NCBI GenBank assembly: GCA_028803175.1
Contig: JARBCG010000025.1
Location: 1-10,622 of the forward strand
From: Wolbachia sp.
Lineage (GTDB): Bacteria > Pseudomonadota > Alphaproteobacteria > Rickettsiales > Anaplasmataceae
Direction of reading: 5' to 3'
DNA length: 10,622 nucleotides
Positions 1 through 6,680 of this stretch are shown piece after piece. The position numbers and the translations under genes were made by a program. Every line of letters begins with the position of its first letter. Position 1 is the stretch's first letter. The notes under the pieces are model-generated. The model saw only the letters and a list, made by a program, of their open reading frames with translations. It was not told the origin of the DNA and did no database searches.

Positions 1-65
1 AATTTGTCTGCACATTTTTCATCTACTATTTTGCAAAAATCATCTACAAAGCAAAATAATTCTAT
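1..65 (-). mobile_element. 5' end of an IS982-like transposase gene, running off the left edge
   Basis: Read leftward, the frame from about 65 to 1 gives IELFCFVDDFCKIVDEKC. This resembles the N-terminus of IS982-family transposases, which commonly begin with a phenylalanine/cysteine-rich F-x-x-x-DDFCK segment. The rest, including the DDE catalytic core, lies outside the window. The codon at the expected start (63-65) reads ATA, not ATG, and no ATG or GTG is visible between it and the preceding in-frame stop. The start may therefore be mutated, or the copy dead. A strong AGGAGG (88-93 on the complement) lies 22 bases upstream, too far for an ordinary ribosome site for this codon. The family call rests on about 20 residues and is tentative. 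Confidence 0.45.
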
Positions 66-77
66 GCTATTCTTTCC

Positions 78-163
78 CTCTTGGGTACCTCCTTAGTTTT
101 TTTTACAATATTGGAGTTTACCTATTTCCCAGGCTTTTTTGTTTTCTTCTAATCCATAGTTGG
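78..163 (-). repeat. Left copy of an inverted repeat (leader of the IS-like element)
   Basis: The complement of this stretch matches 10536-10622 with six substitutions and one single-base indel, so roughly 92% identity over about 87 positions. It includes CCAACTATGGATTAGAAG, an A8 run and AAGGAGGTACC. In this copy a short frame reads NYGLEENKKAWEIGKLQ and then YCKKN before a stop. It could be the tail of a small ORF or coincidence in an element leader. It lies directly upstream of the transposase-like start, so it is probably the element's 5' non-coding end. No terminal inverted repeat or target duplication could be defined. Confidence 0.7.
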
Positions 164-213
164 CGTTTATAGAGACAATACCTTATACTTACTTAAAATA
201 GTTTCAAATGAGT

Positions 214-849
214 TTAGTTCATATGCAGTAATGGATCAACTGCTTGACCACTATGTCTCATGGTAAATCATATCTGAGGATTTTTATCCTCTGTGCTTGA
301 TTTCCCCGCAGACCCAATCACCTGACCTTGTTTTACTTTATCACCAATTTTAACATGTATATTTTTTAAGTAGGAGTACACAGTTATATAATTATCTTTA
401 TGCTCCACTATAACTAAATTTCCGTACCATCTAAGTCCTTTACCTATATATATTACTTTGCCGGATGCAGAAGCTATTACTTTTGTTCCATTATAAGAAG
501 CAATTTTTATACCATCTTTACATACTTCATCAGTGGAATTAGAATTAAATTTTGTTATAACCGCGCCTTCTATTGGCATTATAAATTTGCTATGGTTTAT
601 CTTATCAATTTCTACATTTTTCACATTGTAATTATCTCTATATATTTTGTTTATAGTAATTTTTTTATTTTCTTCTTTCATTGAATGATCAACGTTTTCT
701 CTAATTAAATTATACTCTTGTGTGTCTTCCAGATCTCTTCTACCATAAAATTCTTCACCCTTTAGCAACACAGGTGCGGGCTTTTGTAAGCCACAATTTG
801 TTAGTATTATTAATAACGTAAAAAGAGAGATTGTATGCCACAAATGCAT
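214..849 (-). pseudogene. LytM/M23-domain lipoprotein (NlpD-like), interrupted by an in-frame TGA
   Basis: NlpD-like proteins are envelope lipoproteins whose LytM domain either cleaves peptidoglycan or activates amidases. The N-terminus is a lipoprotein signal: a hydrophobic stretch at residues 5-16, then LTNC with the acylatable Cys19. A LytM/M23 fold fills about residues 93-190, shown by GKVIYIGKGLRWYGNLVIVEH and VKIGDKVKQGQVIGSAGK. Two metal-ligand sites are lost: the usual HxxxD reads CKDGI, and the usual Y-x-HL reads YSYL. The domain is therefore probably non-catalytic, as in amidase-activating NlpD/EnvC. Translation stops at a TGA (268-270), but the same frame continues as FTMRHSGQAVDPLLHMN to a TAA at 214-216. 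That is the normal end of the family, so this looks like a recent nonsense mutation removing 18 codons. A 193-residue product could still be made. It starts 33 bases after fabZ and is probably the last gene of that operon. Confidence 0.7.
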
Positions 850-882
850 TTGTTATCTTTTTTACAGATAATATAAAAATTA

Positions 883-1329
883 TTAAATTTTTGTATTTTT
901 TAACATAGCTAAAATTGTTGCTTCTGCAACTTTTTCTTCACCAACATATGCAATGCATTCGAACTTACATGCTGTTAAACGTGCATTTTTAACATTAGCT
1001 TGAAGAACGAGCGTATCACCTGGAATAACTGGCTTTCTGAATTTTGCACTTTCTATAGACATAAAATAAACAATTGTATCCTTCATTGTATCTTGATTTT
1101 CTTTGCTCAGAACACATATCGCAGCTGCTTGAGCAAGGGATTCAATTATCAAGACTCCTGGCATTATCGGATGACCAGGAAAGTGACCAATAAAAAACGG
1201 CTCATTAAATGTTACATTTTTAATTGCTTTGACACTTACACTGGGATCACATTCAATTACCTTATCTACCAAAAGAAACGGATAAGAATGCGGTAACATT
1301 TTCATGATTTTACTAATGTTAAACTGCAT
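883..1329 (-). CDS. fabZ: 3-hydroxyacyl-[acyl-carrier-protein] dehydratase FabZ
   Basis: FabZ is a cytoplasmic hot-dog-fold enzyme that dehydrates 3-hydroxyacyl-ACP to trans-2-enoyl-ACP in each round of type II fatty acid synthesis. The 148 residues match the usual length. The N-terminal signature LPHSYPFLLVDKV is at residues 12-24. The active-site block GHFPGHPIMPGV carries the catalytic His49, and the following IIESLAQAA carries the catalytic Glu63. It starts with ATG 22 bases after ompH and belongs to the envelope operon. In most Gram-negatives lpxD separates skp from fabZ and lpxA follows fabZ; both are missing here. FabZ therefore probably serves membrane phospholipid synthesis only, not lipid A. 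All key residues are present and the gene looks intact. Confidence 0.95.
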   Translation of the reverse strand: MQFNISKIMKMLPHSYPFLLVDKVIECDPSVSVKAIKNVTFNEPFFIGHFPGHPIMPGVLIIESLAQAAAICVLSKENQDTMKDTIVYFMSIESAKFRKPVIPGDTLVLQANVKNARLTACKFECIAYVGEEKVAEATILAMLKNTKI

Positions 1330-1351
1330 AATATCTTAAAAAAAAGCAGGC

Positions 1352-1933
1352 CTATCTTACAGCTTTCAAAGCAAATTCTGGTATTTCTTTATTTATACTT
1401 TTCAACACCACATCTGATAAATCTATCCCATCCATCGAGTATAAAACTTGGTTTTTCTTTGAAATAAATAACACCAAACCTACTTTACTATCTTCTGCTA
1501 TTTGCTTGGTTAATTTCTTTATCTTACTAAAAATACTATCCACTGCATCTCTGTAACTTTCTTCCAAGGCTGACATTCTTTTAGTGTAATCGTCTCTAGC
1601 CTTTATAGCATACTTGTTAAATTGCTCGGTCTTTTCCTGTTTAGCTTCTTCTGATAAAAGATCAAACTCATTCCTTGGAGGTTGAAATCTTTCTAATTCT
1701 TTTTCAAATTCTTGCTGTAATTTAGAATTCTGCTCTTTTACTTGTTGTTGAACATTTTGCAGAGCAAGAGACTCGTTAATAACTTTATCACTATCAACAA
1801 CTCCAGTTATATTTGCACCACGAACGCAACTACCTGATGGACAATACCCCTTTGAATAATTATACGCCATATATACCGCAAACGATGAGAAAAGAAAGCA
1901 AATAACTATAAAAAACAAATGTAAATATTTCAT
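1352..1933 (-). CDS. ompH: OmpH/Skp-family periplasmic outer-membrane-protein chaperone
   Basis: Skp/OmpH proteins are trimeric periplasmic holdases that carry unfolded outer-membrane proteins to the BAM complex. This 193-residue product has an N-terminal hydrophobic segment (about residues 4-23) acting as a signal or anchor. A long charged, glutamine-rich helix likely to form the coiled-coil arms covers about 50-145. The C-terminal beta/helix part (VGLVLFISKKNQVLYSMDG, then IDLSDVVLKSINK) resembles the Skp body domain. No clear AxA cleavage site is visible, so it may stay anchored. A CPSGSC pair (Cys31, Cys36) sits just outside the hydrophobic segment, which is unusual for Skp. The start codon directly abuts the bamA stop, indicating tight translational coupling with its client-receiving partner. 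The family call is supported by both sequence and position. Confidence 0.88.
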   Translation of the reverse strand: MKYLHLFFIVICFLFSSFAVYMAYNYSKGYCPSGSCVRGANITGVVDSDKVINESLALQNVQQQVKEQNSKLQQEFEKELERFQPPRNEFDLLSEEAKQEKTEQFNKYAIKARDDYTKRMSALEESYRDAVDSIFSKIKKLTKQIAEDSKVGLVLFISKKNQVLYSMDGIDLSDVVLKSINKEIPEFALKAVR

Positions 1934-4402
1934 CTAAACCCCTGCTTCAATAGAAAACCTAATACTTGATGGTGTTATGTCATGAGGTTCTTTCACTAAT
2001 GGAAAGCCAAAGTCTAACCTTAACCTACCTCCAAAAGGAGAAGGCATTGAAAAACCAAAACCTGGCGACACTCTTATGAGATCACTATCATCGTACTTAC
2101 CATAGTACTTATCACCTTTGTAGTCTAAGCCAAAAAGTGTTGCATAGTCAATAAATAATGAACCTTTGATACCAGCGTGATCATATAATTTTGGCAATGG
2201 AAAATCTATCTGCTGTGTTGCATTAAAATAAAACTTACCTCCTAATGAATTCCCTGGTTTACCTTGGTCCTTACTTTTTTCTCTTGGACCAATACCAGAA
2301 AGATCAAAACCTCTAATTTCATTACCACCTTTAAAAAAGTGCTGACTAATATTTAGTTCTTTGTCAGTATATGAAAAAATGTAACCTGCTGCCATTTTAA
2401 AGTGCAGTATTGTATCATCATCAAATTTACTTAGTATAGGATGTGCATAAAAAGATAAGAACTCAGATTTAATGAAATTTACATTTCCTCCGAACCCCGA
2501 GATATCTTGACTGAAGCGCAATAAATATCCTTCTCTTGGAGCATACAGATTATCCAGTTTATTATATGCTAATGTATAGCCAACTGATGAAATTCTATGT
2601 GTACCTTCCTTAACTATCTCAAATACTGACTCATCTTTATCTTTTTCACCTCTCATATCCTTCTCATTCTTTTCACCTTCTTTGTTTCCTTTATTCTTTT
2701 TGTTTTTTTTACCTTCTTTATTTACATGTATATAGTTGTATTTATAAGAGTAGCGAATGGAATTAGTTAGATTTTCTATAAATTTATATGATAATTTCGT
2801 CGAAAATCCCATATCACAACTGCTAAAACTGCTATGTGGCCTGTTTTGTGTATTATAAAATACACCAGCACCTAACGATGTATCAGAATCATTGAAATTA
2901 TTTTCAACAATATCTATGTCAGTTGAAAATGAATGATGATTTTTCTCAAGGGTAAAAGAGAGCTCTTTTCCAGTACCAAATAAATTATTTTCTTTTACAT
3001 CAGTCTTAAAAAATGCCCCACCAGGAAAAGACATTCCCCCGGCTAAAGATAATGAGCCAGTTCTTTTTTCTTTTACACTTAAATCAAGGTTAACTGCATT
3101 ATCATTAACTGCATAACTATTTATTTTTACTGTTTCAAAGAAATCGCTACCAACTAGCTTTTTACGTGATTTTTGAATCTCAGATATATTGTATACATCA
3201 CCTTCTGCTATGCTTAGCTTACTTCTGATCACTTGATCTAAAGTACGGTCATTACCATCGATTGTAATCTGATTTATATAAAATTTTTTACCAGGCAATA
3301 CCTTATAAGTGATCTCTACAATATTGTCATGTTGTACATATTCTGGATTAACTTTCGCAAATACATACCCTTTTTCATTTAGGTGTTTGTTTATTTTTTC
3401 TACTGTATTATTAATCCTAGTCCTATCAAATATTTGATTGTCTTCTTTTGTTATAAATTTCGATATTTCTTCTCTAAGAGTTAAGTCTTGAATTTCAGTT
3501 TCAATATCAACTTTATTGCTCCTAAATAAGAATTGTTTCCCTTCATCAATTAAAAAGGTTATATGTATTTGATAGTTGTCATCAATTTCAACAATCGGCT
3601 GGATACTGTTATTGATATATCCCTTGGATGAGTAAAAACGGTCAAGTAATTCCGTGTTAATCAATAAATACTGAGGTGAGTAGTGATCCGTCCATTTAAA
3701 AATAGCCTTAATTAATTTACCGAATATGTTATTACTATGTATTCTAACAGCTTGCTCTAGTTCATTTTCAGAAAAGTTTTTATTGCCTATAAATCTTATA
3801 CTTTTAATCTTAGAAGTCCTACCCTCTCTTATCTTAAAAATTAGATTCACTCTATTACTATCAAGCGTGGTAAGTTCATACTCAACTTTAGCACCAACCT
3901 TGCCATTATTTCTATAAGTAGTAACTAAATTCATTAAATCACTTTGCAATTTTGTTTCAGTAAAAATATTGAGTGGCTTAGATTGGATTACATTAGTTAA
4001 CAGCTCTTTATTGTTAAATAACTTATTACCTTGCAATATTACCCTATTAATCAGTGGATTTTCTTGGATTTTTACTACTAAATTTTTTTCTTCATCTATA
4101 TAAGCGTTAACACTAGCAAATAGTTTTGTTTTATATAAATTTTTTATAACTAAATCTACATCATCATCATCTATGTAATCACTAGGTTCTAATTTTATGT
4201 AAAAACTTATCGTCTGATTGCTTATCCGTTCATTACCAATATATTTGATATCCTTTATCTGTACTTTCCTTTCATTAGACTTATTTTGAAACTCAATTTC
4301 CGATGGTAACTTTATTGTTGAATCTTCCTCATTTTCTAAAGCAACCAGTAAGGTAGGGAAAGAAATAAGAACTACTACTAATATATAAAATAGCTCTTTC
4401 AT
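1934..4402 (-). CDS. bamA: Outer membrane protein assembly factor BamA
   Basis: BamA is the Omp85 core of the BAM complex and inserts beta-barrel proteins into the outer membrane. The 822 residues begin with a signal peptide (about 1-22). Five POTRA domains follow, spanning roughly 47-445; POTRA starts include IKDIKYIGNERISN near 49 and IKSIRFIGNKNFSENEL near 200. The rest is a C-terminal 16-strand barrel. The conserved loop-6 V/IRGF motif is present as GGNEIRGF with IRGF at 696-699. One barrel loop (about 562-592) has a highly charged Lys/Glu/Asn/Gly insertion that looks like low-complexity expansion. The protein ends in RFSIEAGV, so the last residue is Val and not the usual aromatic of the beta-signal. 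The gene starts 7 bases after rseP and runs directly into ompH. It is long and intact, hence likely essential. Confidence 0.97.
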   Translation of the reverse strand: MKELFYILVVVLISFPTLLVALENEEDSTIKLPSEIEFQNKSNERKVQIKDIKYIGNERISNQTISFYIKLEPSDYIDDDDVDLVIKNLYKTKLFASVNAYIDEEKNLVVKIQENPLINRVILQGNKLFNNKELLTNVIQSKPLNIFTETKLQSDLMNLVTTYRNNGKVGAKVEYELTTLDSNRVNLIFKIREGRTSKIKSIRFIGNKNFSENELEQAVRIHSNNIFGKLIKAIFKWTDHYSPQYLLINTELLDRFYSSKGYINNSIQPIVEIDDNYQIHITFLIDEGKQFLFRSNKVDIETEIQDLTLREEISKFITKEDNQIFDRTRINNTVEKINKHLNEKGYVFAKVNPEYVQHDNIVEITYKVLPGKKFYINQITIDGNDRTLDQVIRSKLSIAEGDVYNISEIQKSRKKLVGSDFFETVKINSYAVNDNAVNLDLSVKEKRTGSLSLAGGMSFPGGAFFKTDVKENNLFGTGKELSFTLEKNHHSFSTDIDIVENNFNDSDTSLGAGVFYNTQNRPHSSFSSCDMGFSTKLSYKFIENLTNSIRYSYKYNYIHVNKEGKKNKKNKGNKEGEKNEKDMRGEKDKDESVFEIVKEGTHRISSVGYTLAYNKLDNLYAPREGYLLRFSQDISGFGGNVNFIKSEFLSFYAHPILSKFDDDTILHFKMAAGYIFSYTDKELNISQHFFKGGNEIRGFDLSGIGPREKSKDQGKPGNSLGGKFYFNATQQIDFPLPKLYDHAGIKGSLFIDYATLFGLDYKGDKYYGKYDDSDLIRVSPGFGFSMPSPFGGRLRLDFGFPLVKEPHDITPSSIRFSIEAGV

Positions 4403-4409
4403 ATCATAT

Positions 4410-5534
4410 TTAAAAAAGACCCCTTATATCATTCGAGATTGCAACTGCCATGAGTAAAAATAATACAGAAGCCCCAAAGGTAGCTGCATATTTTTGATAT
4501 TTTAAACTTAAATCTCTACGTATAATTGCTTCTATAATGTAATGAAACAAATGCCCACCATCTAGCAACGGAATTGGCAGCAAATTAATAGCAGCTAAGT
4601 TAGCTGAAATAATTGCCATGAAATACAAAACCATAGTAAATCCTTTCTTAGCTGATTGGCCTGAATACTTTGCTATCTTAATTGGCCCACCAATTTCATT
4701 TGCACTTCTTTTTCCAACTACTATTTGAATAATAGATTTTACTGTTAAGCACATAGTATGGTAAGTTTCATTTACTGATAAACTTACAGAACCAAGAAAA
4801 GATGATCGTTTCAACCCTACAATATTAATTGAACTAATCCCTATGCTTTCTCTTTGAATTACATTGCCAAAAACGTCTTTATCTTCAATTGTTAAAGGAG
4901 TCAAGCTAGTTCTACGCTCCTCGTTATTCCTTTCATACTCAATTTCCATTTTTGCCTTAGGATTTGATATGATCATACGTGAAATATCTTCAAAATGTTT
5001 TATTTTATGCTCATTAATGCGTACAATGGCATCACCTGGCAATAAGCCAGCTTGTTCAGCTGCACTATCTTTAACCACATTTCCAATAACCGGTGGAGTG
5101 CGATAATAACCTTCTACACCAAAAAATATTGTTAAAGCCACAACAGAAAATATTATGTTTGCAAAAGGCCCTGCAAAAACCACCGCTGCTTTTTTATATC
5201 GTGATTTTGTATGAAATGAATACAGTTTTTCTTCGTCAGTTAATTCTTGCTGCTTAGAAGGAAGACTTGCTTCATTTGTATCACCTAGCATTTTAACATA
5301 ACCACCTAGCGTAATAATACTTAACTTCCACCTAGTACCAGATTTATCATTAAAACCAAAAATTTCAGGACCAAAGCCTATAGAAAAAGATTCAACTTTA
5401 ACTTTGCATGCTTTGGCAGTAATATAATGTCCATATTCATGTACAAAAACTATAACAGAAACTATTAAGGAAAATGACAAAAAATAATATGCTGTATTGC
5501 TAAATTGATTCACCAAGTTAGAAATGAACTCCAC
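4410..5534 (-). CDS. rseP: RIP metalloprotease RseP (site-2 protease family)
   Basis: RseP is an inner-membrane zinc metalloprotease that cuts transmembrane segments. In model bacteria it cleaves anti-sigma factors and leftover signal peptides. The 374 residues contain the zinc motif HEYGH (32-36) inside the first hydrophobic segment. The usual alphaproteobacterial block FSIGFGPEIFGF follows, then one PDZ domain around 145-215 (GNVVKDSAAEQAGLLPGDAI). The second active-site motif, NLLPIPLLDGGH, has its Asp at 325, and a last hydrophobic segment is near 352-366. It is shorter than the two-PDZ E. coli enzyme, as is common in alphaproteobacteria. The start is GTG (5532-5534), preceded at a suitable distance by GGGAG; no ATG competes nearby. 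It is the first gene of the envelope operon and has its own strong promoter. Which substrate it cleaves here is unknown. Confidence 0.96.
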   Translation of the reverse strand: MEFISNLVNQFSNTAYYFLSFSLIVSVIVFVHEYGHYITAKACKVKVESFSIGFGPEIFGFNDKSGTRWKLSIITLGGYVKMLGDTNEASLPSKQQELTDEEKLYSFHTKSRYKKAAVVFAGPFANIIFSVVALTIFFGVEGYYRTPPVIGNVVKDSAAEQAGLLPGDAIVRINEHKIKHFEDISRMIISNPKAKMEIEYERNNEERRTSLTPLTIEDKDVFGNVIQRESIGISSINIVGLKRSSFLGSVSLSVNETYHTMCLTVKSIIQIVVGKRSANEIGGPIKIAKYSGQSAKKGFTMVLYFMAIISANLAAINLLPIPLLDGGHLFHYIIEAIIRRDLSLKYQKYAATFGASVLFLLMAVAISNDIRGLF

Positions 5535-5571
5535 TACTCTCCCTGTATATTTAGATCTTAACTAAGCATTG

Positions 5572-5600
5572 AGTATATTAAAGCATATCTTACTTGACAA
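5572..5600 (-). promoter_or_regulatory. Sigma-70-type promoter for the rseP-bamA-ompH-fabZ operon
   Basis: On the minus strand TTGTCA (complement of 5595-5600) and TATACT (complement of 5572-5577) are separated by exactly 17 bases. That is close to the consensus TTGACA-17-TATAAT. Transcription would begin about 30 bases before the rseP GTG, leaving room for its GGGAG ribosome site. The -35 box overlaps that of the opposite promoter for sdhE. The call is from spacing and sequence only. Confidence 0.7.
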
Positions 5601-5622
5601 GTGTTTAATTTGACCTTAAAAT
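5594..5622 (+). promoter_or_regulatory. Sigma-70-type promoter for sdhE
   Basis: TTGACA (5594-5599, a perfect -35) and TAAAAT (5617-5622) are 17 bases apart. Transcription would begin near 5629, giving a leader of only about 14 bases before the sdhE ATG. That leader has no Shine-Dalgarno sequence. The -35 shares five bases with the divergent rseP -35. Confidence 0.7.
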
Positions 5623-5642
5623 TAAAAAAATTTTAATACGTA

Positions 5643-5927
5643 ATGACAGATACCTCACTACTTAGAAGAAAATTGATGTATAGAAGTTGGCATAGAGGTT
5701 GCAAGGAGACTGGTGTACTTTTAGGACATTTTGCATTGAAGTATCTTGATAAACTCTCTCTGCATGAGCTAGTAGAATATGAAAAAATAGTTGATCTTGA
5801 TGATTATGAATTATATTGCTACATAACCCATAAAAAAGACTTTCCTTCTAGCTTAGATGAAAAAGTAACGTATTTAATTGTGTGTTTTATCGAAGCTAAC
5901 CCTTCGTCTATTCAAGGTTGGCTATAA
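5643..5927 (+). CDS. sdhE: FAD assembly factor SdhE (succinate dehydrogenase flavinylation)
   Basis: SdhE (Sdh5/SDHAF2, formerly DUF339/YgfY) is a small cytoplasmic protein that helps attach FAD covalently to the SdhA subunit of succinate dehydrogenase in the TCA cycle. The 94-residue product has the family's hallmark N-terminal helix LRRKLMYRSWHRGCKETG. The invariant RGxxE reads RGCKE at 18-22, and the usual L-G-x-F follows as LLGHFALKYL. The acidic FExLL-type region reads LVEYEKIVDLDDYELYCYI, and the end PSSIQGWL is also typical. It is transcribed rightward from a near-consensus promoter. Its last 20 bases overlap the 3' end of the convergent zapA-like gene. No Shine-Dalgarno sequence is visible. 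The gene appears intact. Confidence 0.93.
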   Translation: MTDTSLLRRKLMYRSWHRGCKETGVLLGHFALKYLDKLSLHELVEYEKIVDLDDYELYCYITHKKDFPSSLDEKVTYLIVCFIEANPSSIQGWL

Positions 5928-6177
5928 TTTTATTTATTCTATTCAATACTTCAGTATATTCTATCTTTTTTCCATTTTTATATCTTTGCAGCCCTTCGAG
6001 AGTGATGGCTGCAAGCAAGAAATTTAATGCGTCTGAACCATTACCACCAATTTTTTGAGATATAGAACTTACCCGCTTATCAAAATTATTAACTAAATGT
6101 AATACACGACCTTTCTTTTCACTCTCGCAAGCTATCGTATATTTGTTATTACGTATAACTATCCCTAATATTTGCAT
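5908..6177 (-). CDS. zapA: ZapA-like cell division protein
   Basis: ZapA is a small cytoplasmic protein that binds and bundles FtsZ filaments at the division ring. The 89-residue product follows the family pattern. A short beta segment (IVIRNNKYTIACESEKKG) is followed by a helix with FDKRVSSISQKIG, as in the ZapA LxxxVDxRVxxL region, then NFLLAAITLEGLQ, the hydrophobic core helix, and a short C-terminal helix likely to dimerise. It is somewhat shorter than the roughly 100-110 residues of model ZapA, mainly at the coiled-coil end. It starts with ATG at 6175-6177 and its final codons overlap the end of sdhE on the opposite strand. No convincing promoter was found in the 187-base gap upstream. 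The family is divergent, so the call is likely but not certain. Confidence 0.72.
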   Translation of the reverse strand: MQILGIVIRNNKYTIACESEKKGRVLHLVNNFDKRVSSISQKIGGNGSDALNFLLAAITLEGLQRYKNGKKIEYTEVLNRINKIIANLE

Positions 6178-6305
6178 ATATTACTAAAAGTGAAGTCTTC
6201 TGAACTATATATACTAGTATCTGCTACATAACTGCACAAACTTCCTCCCATAAGATAACAGAACAAATGTAAGACATCAACCACATTTACGCCATTTATG
6301 CCTAG

Positions 6306-6328
6306 ATCTCAGTGCTTGACACTGGGAT
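6306..6328. repeat. Short Wolbachia-type palindromic hairpin element
   Basis: ATCTCAGTG-CTTGA-CACTGGGAT forms a nine-base-pair stem with one T-G wobble and a five-base loop. It resembles the CCCAGTGTCAAGCACTGGG hairpins common in Wolbachia intergenic DNA (recalled, not searched). It sits in the 187-base spacer 6178-6364 between the zapA-like and IHF-like genes, where I see no gene. Neither strand shows a T run after it, so it is not a typical intrinsic terminator. Confidence 0.65.
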
Positions 6329-6364
6329 AACACCGTTTGCTGTACCTTCAAATTACTTAGTAAC

Positions 6365-6643
6365 CTATTCATTTATTAAGCTAGACAAATTTCCACTACT
6401 ACGAAAGTATACTTTTAAATATTGTTTTTCTTGTAATTTATCCAACATAGAGCCACTTACTTTTGTTAAATTATAACTTCTTACTGAAAAGGATGCAAAC
6501 TCTCTAAATTCAACCCTATTATGATTTTTTAATGCATCTGAAAGCACTTTAAAAAACTTATTAATTATAGCAGTAATAACTACCTTACCTAAAGAAGGAT
6601 GTTTTTTTACTACCTTCTTTATTATATCAGACTTTGTTGTCAT
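6365..6643 (-). CDS. HU/IHF-family DNA-binding protein (IHF beta-like)
   Basis: HU and IHF are small dimeric nucleoid proteins that wrap and bend DNA. The 92-residue length is right. The N-terminal helices (TTKSDIIKKVVKKHPSL, then AIINKFFKVLSDALKNHNRVE) and the core FREFASFSVR match the family's F-G-x-F-x-x-R block. The beta-arm is divergent: the usual GRNPxTG tip, whose proline intercalates and kinks DNA, is replaced by the TKVSGSML region with no proline. The C-terminal part (KVYFRSSGNLSSLINE) matches the usual F-K-x-G-K-x-L only loosely. It lies 37 bases downstream of rpsA on the same strand, the conserved proteobacterial rpsA-ihfB order, which favours IHF beta over HU. DNA bending may be weakened. 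It is probably cotranscribed with rpsA. Confidence 0.8.
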   Translation of the reverse strand: MTTKSDIIKKVVKKHPSLGKVVITAIINKFFKVLSDALKNHNRVEFREFASFSVRSYNLTKVSGSMLDKLQEKQYLKVYFRSSGNLSSLINE

Positions 6644-6680
6644 TTATGTAAAACTAAAATAAGTAACATGAATAATCCCG

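Noticed and set aside
268..270. TGA recoding (selenocysteine or Trp) in the LytM lipoprotein
   Set aside because: Other genes here use Trp as TGG, no selenocysteine insertion element is apparent, and a nonsense mutation is simpler.
3726..3917. Plus-strand open frames inside bamA, rseP and rpsA, such as 3726-3917, 4864-5106 and 6952-7368
   Set aside because: They are antisense to long, well-conserved genes, show no family features, and have no convincing ribosome sites.
6306..6328. Intrinsic terminator for the rpsA-IHF transcript
   Set aside because: The stem is short and no run of T follows it on either strand; it fits better as a dispersed palindromic repeat.
6178..6364. Possible 6S RNA gene in the spacer next to the zapA-like gene
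   Set aside because: In many proteobacteria ssrS neighbours zapA, but it lies downstream there and this gap is upstream. I could not form the long closing stem with the central bubble on either strand.
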